Shown here: in pieces, positions 57,768 to 64,000 of the stretch | Layout: every line of letters begins with the position of its first letter | Numbering within the stretch: position 1 is the first letter of the stretch | Source: Aliidiomarina minuta | GTDB lineage: Bacteria > Pseudomonadota > Gammaproteobacteria > Enterobacterales > Alteromonadaceae | NCBI RefSeq assembly: GCF_003987145.1 | Contig: NZ_PIPL01000001.1 | Location: 1,612,001 to 1,676,000 of the forward strand | Direction: 5' to 3' | DNA: 64,000 bases | The notes under the pieces: generated by a model | Told to the model about the DNA's origin: nothing | The model's database searches: none | What the model saw: only the letters and a program-made list of their open reading frames with translations | Program-made: the position numbers and the translations under genes

Positions 57768-58205
57768 ATGGATTGGCTAATAGGTCTTTTACTGGTAATC
57801 GTCGGTGGCATTATCGGCTTTTTCGCCGCTCGTTACTGGTTTGCTAATCATAGTGAATCTGCACAGCTGACTGCCCAGGTAGAATCAAGCAAACAACAGC
57901 TGGATGCTTATAGAAAAGATGTCGTGGAACATTTTACCACCGCACGAGAGTTAGCTGAAGAACTCAGCGAAACGCAGGAAAAACTAAAACACTTCCTTGC
58001 CGACAGTCAGACCCTGCTCGAGCAGGACAAAGAGTGGCAGCAGCCTTTGCCTTTCTTTGCCGAAGACACCATGCGGCAACTACGTAATGCCAGCTTTGAG
58101 AATGACGACAGTCGTTCAGATAAAAGTGAGGGCGCACCACCACGCGACTACTCCGCTCCTGGCAGTGGGCTTTTTGTCAGTGATAAACAGAAAGAAAAAT
58201 CTTGA
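57768..58205 (+). CDS. zapG: Inner membrane protein ZapG (YhcB, DUF1043)
   Basis: A 145-residue protein with an N-terminal membrane helix (about 3-23) and a long cytoplasmic coiled coil (about 30-85), as in YhcB, which links division and cell wall synthesis. The start is ATG 57768, after a perfect GGAGG; an upstream frame adds 28 residues and is not supported. FAEDTMRQLRNAS is family-like. A perfect dyad ATGGTT-A-AACCAT at 57689-57701 and an extended -10 (TGGTATCAT, 57701-57709) lie upstream and suggest a regulated promoter shared with zapE. Confidence 0.9.
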   Translation: MDWLIGLLLVIVGGIIGFFAARYWFANHSESAQLTAQVESSKQQLDAYRKDVVEHFTTARELAEELSETQEKLKHFLADSQTLLEQDKEWQQPLPFFAEDTMRQLRNASFENDDSRSDKSEGAPPRDYSAPGSGLFVSDKQKEKS

Positions 58206-58231
58206 AATAAAAAAACAGAGAACTTATTTAA

Positions 58232-58285
58232 AGCTCCAGTGGTCTTTACCATCACTTAATAACTGATTGTATTAATGCTGGAGCT
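58232..58285 (+). promoter_or_regulatory. Structured degQ leader covering the ribosome site
   Basis: AGCTCCAG (58232-58239) pairs perfectly with CTGGAGCT (58278-58285). Inside are two further hairpins, TGGT-CTTT-ACCA (58240-58251) and TTAAT/ATTAA (58256-58260, 58271-58275), giving a three-way junction. The GGAG ribosome site of degQ is in the closing arm. Confidence 0.55.
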
Positions 58286-58292
58286 ATAAAAC

Positions 58293-59645
58293 ATGAATAA
58301 GTTAATGCTTTTATTTCTTGCAGCAGGAATCTGCCTGACTGTTATCAGCGGGCCGGTTCACGCGCAAATCCCCTTTTCTACCTCATCGGGTGAAACACCT
58401 ACCCTGGCCCCTATGCTGGAAGAAGTGACCCCGGCGGTGGTAAATATCTCAGTACAGGGCACCCGAGCCACTCAGCAACGTATCCCGGATGCTTTCCGCT
58501 TCTTTTTTGGGCCCAATGCCCCACGCGAAGAAGCCCGTGAGCAGCCTTTTCAGGGGCTAGGCTCCGGGGTCATTATTGACGCCGACGCAGGCTATGTTGT
58601 CACTAACAACCATGTCATTAGCGACGCCACGGAAATAACCGTAACCTTAAAGGACGGTCGCCAGTTCAATGCTGAAGTGCTGGGCCGTGATGAACAAAGC
58701 GATATTGCGCTGCTGAAAATTGAAAACGGCAGCAATCTGACCGCTATTTCTATGGGTGACTCCGACGCCATGCGGGTAGGTGACTTTGTAGTCGCGATTG
58801 GTAATCCCTTTGGTCTGGGGCAGACAGTAACCTCGGGTATAGTCTCTGCTCTGGGCCGGGGCGGCTTTGGTATCGATCGACTGGAAAATTTCATTCAGAC
58901 CGATGCTGCGATTAACCGGGGGAACTCCGGAGGCGCCCTGGTTGACCTTAAAGGTAACCTGATCGGCATTAATACTGCGATTTTGGGCTCACATGGTGGC
59001 AACATCGGAATCGGTTTTGCTATCCCCTCGAATATGATGAACAACCTGGTTGAGCAAATTCTGGAGCACGGTGAAGTTCGACGCGGTGTGCTTGGTGTGC
59101 GCGGTGGCGACCTGACTCAGGAACTGGCCAGTGCACTGGAAATCTCGCGCACCCGTGGAGCCTGGGTCAGCGAAGTTCTTCCTGAAAGCGCTGCAGAAAA
59201 AGCAGGCATAGAGGCGGGGGACGTTATCATTAGTATGCAGGGCCGTAGCCTGAACTCCTTTGCTGAACTGGCAGCCCGGGTCGGAAGCATGGGCGCCGGC
59301 CGCACCATAAGCCTGGGCGTGCTGCGCGATGGCGAAGAAATTAATATTGATGTTGAGCTACTGGAGCGTGACACTCAGGTCACCGCATCGCTTGTTCACC
59401 CCGCTTTGCAAGGTGCTCAGTTAAGTAGTGCTGACAATCAGCAGGGAGTGCGTATTACGGCAGTAGAAAGTAATACTCCGGCAGAGCGTATTGGACTGCA
59501 GGAAGACGATCTTATTATTGCTGTGAACCGTCAGCGGGTCACTTCCCTGGGTGAACTACGACGAATGCTGGATGACACCTCAGGCGTGGTTGCATTGCAC
59601 GTGCGACGCGGCAATTCGACGCTTTACCTGGTGCTCCCCGGCTAG
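58293..59645 (+). CDS. degQ: Periplasmic serine protease DegQ/DegP
   Basis: HtrA-family protease and quality-control factor. Signal peptide ends near VHAQ (residue 24). The triad is His 107 (TNNHVI), Asp 137 (SDIAL) and Ser 212 (GNSGGA). Two PDZ domains follow (about 255-345 and 365-450), so it is the two-PDZ DegP/DegQ type. The choice of DegQ rests on adjacency to degS and on a short LA-loop region. The leader may hide the ribosome site. Confidence 0.95.
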   Translation: MNKLMLLFLAAGICLTVISGPVHAQIPFSTSSGETPTLAPMLEEVTPAVVNISVQGTRATQQRIPDAFRFFFGPNAPREEAREQPFQGLGSGVIIDADAGYVVTNNHVISDATEITVTLKDGRQFNAEVLGRDEQSDIALLKIENGSNLTAISMGDSDAMRVGDFVVAIGNPFGLGQTVTSGIVSALGRGGFGIDRLENFIQTDAAINRGNSGGALVDLKGNLIGINTAILGSHGGNIGIGFAIPSNMMNNLVEQILEHGEVRRGVLGVRGGDLTQELASALEISRTRGAWVSEVLPESAAEKAGIEAGDVIISMQGRSLNSFAELAARVGSMGAGRTISLGVLRDGEEINIDVELLERDTQVTASLVHPALQGAQLSSADNQQGVRITAVESNTPAERIGLQEDDLIIAVNRQRVTSLGELRRMLDDTSGVVALHVRRGNSTLYLVLPG

Positions 59646-59654
59646 CCAGAATGC

Positions 59655-59683
59655 AACAGGCGCATCATTTTGGTGCGCCTGTT
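59655..59683 (+). terminator. Hairpin after degQ
   Basis: AACAGGCGCA and TGCGCCTGTT form a ten-pair stem around TCATTTTGG directly after the degQ stop. No clear T run follows, so it may stabilise the 3' end or end transcription only partly. Confidence 0.6.
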
Positions 59684-59704
59684 CGCAACTTATAAATAAT
59701 GATA

Positions 59705-59744
59705 GTATGCTCAGTCACCTAGCTATAAATTTTTCTGAGCATAC
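59705..59744 (+). promoter_or_regulatory. Inverted repeat ahead of degS
   Basis: GTATGCTCAG (59705-59714) and CTGAGCATAC (59735-59744) are perfect ten-base arms around a 20-base AT-rich loop, ending nine bases before the degS start. No ribosome site is obvious between. It could be an operator or a leader hairpin. Confidence 0.55.
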
Positions 59745-59753
59745 AGACTATCC

Positions 59754-60809
59754 ATGAGCCAGACACCACAGATTTTCGTTCGTTATATTGTAAAACCAGC
59801 GCTATTTGGCCTGCTGATCGCAGCGGTCGTGCTACTGGTTTTGCCCTGGATATCACCTCAGCAAACGCCTTCCGTTCCTACCGATAATGGCTTAGTTTCG
59901 TTTTCCGGTGCTGTTGCCAGTGCCTCGCCAGCGGTTGTTAATATATATACCTCACAGGAGGTTCGCGAACGACCTTATGATCCTCGCCCTCGTACCGCAG
60001 TACGTTTGGGGTCAGGCGTCATCATGGATCAGCGCGGCTTTATACTGACTGCCAAACATGTGGTGTCAGAAGTAGATGAAATCAGAGTCGCATTACAGGA
60101 TGGCCGTGTACTCAGCGCACAACTTATTGGCAGCGATCAACTGACTGACTTAGCCGTATTAAAAACGGAAGCAGACAACCTGCCGGTTATTCCGACCAAC
60201 TCCGACTTACAGCCCAGGGTTGGCGACGTAGTTCTGGCCATTGGCAATCCATATAATCTGGGGCAAACCGTCACCCAAGGCATTATTTCTGCAACCGGCC
60301 GAATAGGCATGAGCTCCGGCTATTCTGATTTTATTCAGATGGACGCGGCTATTAATGAAGGTAATTCCGGTGGAGCTCTGGTCAATTCCCGCGGTGAACT
60401 GGTAGGCATTAATAATGCGTCTTACCAATCGCAACTCACTAGCCGCGCCACTACGGGTATTTACTTTGCCGTGCCCTATCAGCTCGCGGTACGCATTATG
60501 CGCCAGATTATAAGCGAAGGTGTGGTCGTACGAGGCTACCTGGGCATTACCGCGGAACAGCATTACGATACTTACCATCAAACCCGCGGCCTGATGATAA
60601 CGGCGGTAGACCCTCAGGGCCCTGCGGCCAGAGCAGGCATTCAGGCTGGTGACTTTATTTATGAAATTGCGGGTGAACCTATCCGGGCAGTCAACCAGGG
60701 ACTGGATATTGTTGCGGATACGCCCCCAGGAAGCGAGCTTGAAATTAACTTTTTCAGGGATTTGCGCCGCATGCAGACCACGGCGCGGATTGAACGTTTA
60801 CGCGAATAA
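59754..60809 (+). CDS. degS: Membrane-anchored stress-sensor protease DegS
   Basis: HtrA-family protease that cuts anti-sigma factor RseA when its single PDZ domain senses misfolded porins, starting the sigma-E response. N-terminal membrane anchor about 16-33; triad His 102, Asp 132, Ser 205 (GNSGGA); one PDZ domain (about 255-345). Length 351 matches DegS. Its stop lies two bases from the convergent murA stop. Confidence 0.95.
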   Translation: MSQTPQIFVRYIVKPALFGLLIAAVVLLVLPWISPQQTPSVPTDNGLVSFSGAVASASPAVVNIYTSQEVRERPYDPRPRTAVRLGSGVIMDQRGFILTAKHVVSEVDEIRVALQDGRVLSAQLIGSDQLTDLAVLKTEADNLPVIPTNSDLQPRVGDVVLAIGNPYNLGQTVTQGIISATGRIGMSSGYSDFIQMDAAINEGNSGGALVNSRGELVGINNASYQSQLTSRATTGIYFAVPYQLAVRIMRQIISEGVVVRGYLGITAEQHYDTYHQTRGLMITAVDPQGPAARAGIQAGDFIYEIAGEPIRAVNQGLDIVADTPPGSELEINFFRDLRRMQTTARIERLRE

Positions 60810-60811
60810 AG

Positions 60812-62092
60812 TTATAAGTCTTCTCTCGTCGGCGTCATCGGCTGGCGTTTAATATCTGCACCCAGCAGCGCTAATTTATCTTCAATTGCTTCATAACCAC
60901 GGTCAATGTGGTAAATGCGCTCAACTTCAGTCTGCCCGGAGGCGACTAAACCGGCAATCACTAATGACGCAGAAGCACGCAGATCGGTACACATTACCTG
61001 GGCACCCGTTAACTTCTCAACACCAGTGCAAATAGCAGTGTTACCTTCCAAATCGATGTTGGCACCCATCCGCCTAAGTTCCGGAACGTGCATGAAGCGA
61101 TTTTCAAAGATGGTTTCGCGAATAAATCCGGTACCATTGGCAATACTATTCAACGCCGTAAACTGAGCCTGCATATCCGTAGGAAACGCCGGGTGTGGCG
61201 CCGTCACTATATTAACCGCCTGCGGACGGCCCTGGCTTTTCAGCTCAATCCAGTCATCGCCACGGGAGATTTCCGCACCTGCTTCACTGAGCTTCTTGAT
61301 TACAGCATCTAACATGCGCGGATCAGTATTAGTGCAACGTACCTGCCCCTGACTCGCCAGTGCAGCGACCAGGAAGGTGCCCGTTTCTATGCGATCCGGC
61401 AATACCCGATACTCGCCACCACGCAACCGCTCAACACCCTCAACCTGGATAGTGTCGGTACCAGCGCCTTTAATTTGGGCACCTAGCGTATTGAGGAAAT
61501 TAGCAAGATCAATAACCTCAGGTTCACGGGCTGCATTTTCTATGGTGGTAATGCCATCTGCAAGAACGGCGGCCATCATAAGATTTTCAGTACCGGTGAC
61601 GCTGACCGTATCCATTAACAGGTGAGCGCCTTTAAGACGACCATTACTGGTCGCTTTAATATAACCATTCTCAACCACAATCTCTGCGCCCATCTGACGC
61701 AAACCTTCAATATGCAGGTTAACTGGCCGAGCTCCTATGGCACAGCCGCCGGGCAGAGATACTTCAGCATGGCCACATTTGGTTAGCAGTGGCCCCAGCA
61801 CCAATACCGAAGCCCGCATTGTTTTAACGAGTTCGTAAGGTGCAATAAAACCATGATCTGCACAGGCTTTTACAATATAAGAGGAGTCGCCATCCCGGGT
61901 ATGAGGAATACCCAGCTGATGTAATAATTCAAAAGAGGTTTCTACGTCCTGTAGCCGCGGAACATTGTGAATAATCACATCGTCCTGAGCCAGGATAGAA
62001 GCAAGAATAATAGGCAGAGCTGCGTTCTTCGCACCTGAAATAACTGCGTCGCCTGCCAGTTTCTGACCGCCGTTAATTACGAATTTTTCCAT
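60812..62092 (-). CDS. murA: UDP-N-acetylglucosamine 1-carboxyvinyltransferase
   Basis: First committed step of peptidoglycan precursor synthesis. The PEP-binding cysteine is Cys 117 in GGCAIG, the residue attacked by fosfomycin. The opening GGQKLAGDAVISGAKNAALP (20 residues) is typical. Length 426 is close to E. coli. It follows ibaG at 25 bases, the usual place after the mla genes. Confidence 0.98.
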   Translation of the reverse strand: MEKFVINGGQKLAGDAVISGAKNAALPIILASILAQDDVIIHNVPRLQDVETSFELLHQLGIPHTRDGDSSYIVKACADHGFIAPYELVKTMRASVLVLGPLLTKCGHAEVSLPGGCAIGARPVNLHIEGLRQMGAEIVVENGYIKATSNGRLKGAHLLMDTVSVTGTENLMMAAVLADGITTIENAAREPEVIDLANFLNTLGAQIKGAGTDTIQVEGVERLRGGEYRVLPDRIETGTFLVAALASQGQVRCTNTDPRMLDAVIKKLSEAGAEISRGDDWIELKSQGRPQAVNIVTAPHPAFPTDMQAQFTALNSIANGTGFIRETIFENRFMHVPELRRMGANIDLEGNTAICTGVEKLTGAQVMCTDLRASASLVIAGLVASGQTEVERIYHIDRGYEAIEDKLALLGADIKRQPMTPTREDL

Positions 62093-62117
62093 TTATTTTA
62101 CACTCAAATTCAACAGT

Positions 62118-62375
62118 TTAATTGGGCATGACCAGCTTTTTTTCACGCTGCCATTGGGCAGGCGTGTAAGCCTTAATACTGACTGCATGAATCGAGCCGT
62201 CGGCAATGGCGGGTTTTAACGGTGCATATATAAGTTGTTGCTGTTTTACCCGGCTCAGCTCGCCAAATACTTCTGCAACTGCAATCACTTCTACGTGACT
62301 GCCATCAGATTTAACATAAACTTCTTCTAAATCAATTGCTTCTCGCAATATATCTTGTATTTGAGCAGGTTCCAT
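62118..62375 (-). CDS. ibaG: BolA-family protein IbaG
   Basis: An 85-residue BolA-like protein that, with monothiol glutaredoxin, takes part in iron-sulphur handling and acid response in E. coli. HAVSIKAYTPAQW near the C-terminus and DGSHVEVIAV are family hallmarks. Start is ATG 62373-62375; a GTG directly before it is possible. Between mlaB and murA as in E. coli. Confidence 0.94.
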   Translation of the reverse strand: MEPAQIQDILREAIDLEEVYVKSDGSHVEVIAVAEVFGELSRVKQQQLIYAPLKPAIADGSIHAVSIKAYTPAQWQREKKLVMPN

Positions 62376-62413
62376 CACTAACTACCATCGTTTGTTAAGC
62401 TTGACTAATAACG

Positions 62414-62719
62414 CTAGCTTAACGAAAGCAGCTGCGTAACGCCACTCACTGCCGCGAATTGTTGCAGTTGTTTGTTGACGTTGCGTAAAGAAAGCTCTCT
62501 GTCGCCCTGGCTCAACTCGGCCTGCAGCCGGATTAGCATCGCCAGTCCGGCAGAGTCCACCTGCTCAACCTGCGCCAGGTCTAAAGTCACCTGGCCACCT
62601 GAAGGTAGCCACTTTTTGCGCGAGCCCCAGCCAGCGGCAACACTATTTCTGTCCAGTGGGCCAGAAACCAGAACTTCTCCCGCTTGCTGACCTTGATTGA
62701 ACTGCAGATCCTGATGCAT
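62414..62719 (-). CDS. mlaB: STAS-domain protein MlaB
   Basis: Cytoplasmic 101-residue STAS-domain subunit of the Mla lipid transport ABC complex, needed for assembly and activity of MlaF. VEQVDSAGLAMLIRLQ carries the conserved serine region of STAS proteins. AGGAG precedes the ATG. Here it directly follows mlaD at nine bases; the expected mlaC is not between them. Confidence 0.88.
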   Translation of the reverse strand: MHQDLQFNQGQQAGEVLVSGPLDRNSVAAGWGSRKKWLPSGGQVTLDLAQVEQVDSAGLAMLIRLQAELSQGDRELSLRNVNKQLQQFAAVSGVTQLLSLS

Positions 62720-62728
62720 CAGTAACTC

Positions 62729-63196
62729 CTAGTTATCGCCCTGACTGAACAGGAACTGACCAATCAGCTCTTCCAACACCATCGCAGAATTCGTATTCTG
62801 TACGTAATCGCCGTCTTCCAGCATCATAATGCCGTCGTCGATAAAACCAGGTTCCAGCCCCAGATACTGTTCACCCAGTAAACCGGAAGTCAGTACCGAC
62901 ACGGTCGATGTTTCCGGAATAGCGTTATAACGGGTGCTAATACGCATTTCCACAACCGGCTCGTAGTAGTCGCCGTCGAGATAAATATTCGACACCCGAC
63001 CCACGGTAACGCCGCCAATTTTCACCGGAGAGCGCACTTTAAGGCCGCCAATGTTGTCAAATTTAGCACTGATCACATAAGTATCACCGCGCGTTACATC
63101 AGTATTACTGGCCACTCGTAAGGCCAGAAAAACCAAGGCAACTATCGCTGTTGCTACAAAGACTCCAACTAATATTTCAGTTTTTCTAGTTTCCAT
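62729..63196 (-). CDS. mlaD: Lipid-binding MCE protein MlaD
   Basis: Periplasmic MCE-domain subunit anchored in the inner membrane, forming a hexameric ring for phospholipid passage. Membrane segment about 8-28, MCE domain about 38-115 with GLKVRSPVKIGGVTVG and SGLLGEQYL. I start at ATG 63194-63196 (METRKTEIL), as in relatives; an upstream ATG adds three residues. Length 155 is short but normal for MlaD. Confidence 0.94.
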   Translation of the reverse strand: METRKTEILVGVFVATAIVALVFLALRVASNTDVTRGDTYVISAKFDNIGGLKVRSPVKIGGVTVGRVSNIYLDGDYYEPVVEMRISTRYNAIPETSTVSVLTSGLLGEQYLGLEPGFIDDGIMMLEDGDYVQNTNSAMVLEELIGQFLFSQGDN

Positions 63197-63215
63197 CACT
63201 TCCATCCAGAATAAG

Positions 63216-63989
63216 TTAGCTAAACATTATCGCCGTTAATACAAAATCAAGGCCCAGTATCACCAGTGAGCTGGTGACTACGGTCGACGTCGTCGCGGCA
63301 CTGATGCCAGCTGACGTAGGTTCTGCCGTGTAACCTTTGTAAAGCGCTATCCAGGTAACTGCAAAAGCAAACACCAGGCTTTTAATCACGCCGTTCATAA
63401 TATCGTCTGACCAGTCCACACTCGCCTGCATAACAGACCAGAATGCTCCTTCATCCACACCCAGCCACTGCACGCCAACCCAGTAGCCGCCGTAAATACC
63501 GACAGCAGAAAACATCAGCGCCAACAGTGGCATACTTATAAAGCCAGCCCAGAAGCGTGGCGCGACCACACGCCGTAAGGGATCAACCGCCATCATTTCG
63601 AGACTGGACAGCTGTTCAGTAGCCCGCATCAGACCTATTTCAGCAGTTAACGCCGACCCTGCACGACCCGCAAAGAGCAACGCCGTCACTACGGGCCCAA
63701 GTTCTCGCAACAAGGATAATGCCACCATAGGGCCCAGCGCCTGCTCAGCCCCGAAATCGACCAATATGGTGTATCCCTGCAGTCCCAAAACCATACCAAT
63801 AAAGGTGCCAGATATGATAATAATTAACATTGACTGCACGCCAACGACATACAGCTGCTTTAGTAGCAGAGGGAATTGTTTACGGGGTTGCGGTTTGCCA
63901 ATAAGTGCATGAAATAACATGAAACAGGAAGCACCCATGCCTCGAAACACATTCAGGCTGGAGCGTCCAAGATTAGCTAGTATCTGCAT
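63216..63989 (-). CDS. mlaE: Mla lipid transport permease MlaE
   Basis: Inner membrane permease subunit of the Mla ABC transporter, 257 residues with about five membrane segments. GSALTAEIGLMRATEQLSS (19 residues) with ELGPVVTALLFAGRAG before it is the conserved core. GGGAC lies ahead of the ATG. mlaF, the ATPase gene expected upstream, would lie past the right edge of the window. Confidence 0.96.
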   Translation of the reverse strand: MQILANLGRSSLNVFRGMGASCFMLFHALIGKPQPRKQFPLLLKQLYVVGVQSMLIIIISGTFIGMVLGLQGYTILVDFGAEQALGPMVALSLLRELGPVVTALLFAGRAGSALTAEIGLMRATEQLSSLEMMAVDPLRRVVAPRFWAGFISMPLLALMFSAVGIYGGYWVGVQWLGVDEGAFWSVMQASVDWSDDIMNGVIKSLVFAFAVTWIALYKGYTAEPTSAGISAATTSTVVTSSLVILGLDFVLTAIMFS

Positions 63990-64000
63990 TATAAGTCCCT

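Overview
The window is a stretch of gammaproteobacterial chromosome. Protein sequences and gene order point to the Alteromonadales, most likely the Idiomarinaceae (Idiomarina or a close relative). The order pdhR-aceE-aceF-lpdA, ampD-ampE, nadC-pilABCD-coaE-yacG, mutT-secA, the complete mraZ-to-lpxC division and cell-wall cluster, lpoA-yraN-diaA-dolP, rplM-rpsI-petABC-sspAB and mla-ibaG-murA is the usual one for this class. A DciA-type helicase loader and a cytochrome bc1 operon next to sspAB fit a marine non-enteric member. The genus is inferred; I cannot search databases.

Positions 1 to about 6000 are an AT-rich defence island, all on the minus strand. In order of transcription it holds two reverse transcriptases with overlapping ends (4618-5799 and 2685-4625), a structured non-coding stretch, a SLATT-type membrane protein, an unrecognised 339-residue protein, and the N-terminal part of an AbiH-family abortive infection protein cut by the window edge. 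The reverse transcriptase pair looks like a type 3 defence-associated reverse transcriptase system (DRT3). Just downstream of the second enzyme the minus strand carries ACACACAC between two hairpins, one with a GAAA tetraloop. This is what a templating RNA for alternating GT/AC DNA would look like, and it is the most interesting signal in the window.

Positions 6374-7781 hold a membrane-anchored thioredoxin, a tiny DUF4177-like gene and a cluster of REP-like palindromes, some in tandem 50-base units. Then come the pyruvate dehydrogenase operon with its repressor gene and a PdhR operator (7782-14640), ampE/ampD, a membrane-bound aspartic protease, nadC, the type IV pilus genes pilA-pilD, coaE and yacG (to 22167), and on the other strand mutT, secA and a LytM-type peptidase.

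From 26746 to 44433 the minus strand carries the division and cell wall cluster mraZ-rsmH-ftsL-ftsI-murE-murF-mraY-murD-ftsW-murG-murC-ddl-ftsQ-ftsA-ftsZ-lpxC, mostly with overlapping or touching genes. Upstream is a promoter with three GTGG repeats (a MraZ box), and a second pair of similar repeats faces a CHASE-GGDEF-EAL gene. The RNase P RNA gene follows, with its 3' end overlapping the end of that gene.

The last part holds rsmI, the lpoA-yraN-diaA-dolP run, sspAB, the cytochrome bc1 genes, the L13/S9 ribosomal protein genes, zapE, zapG, the periplasmic proteases degQ and degS (each preceded by notable inverted repeats), murA, ibaG and part of the Mla lipid transport operon, in which no mlaC lies between mlaD and mlaB.
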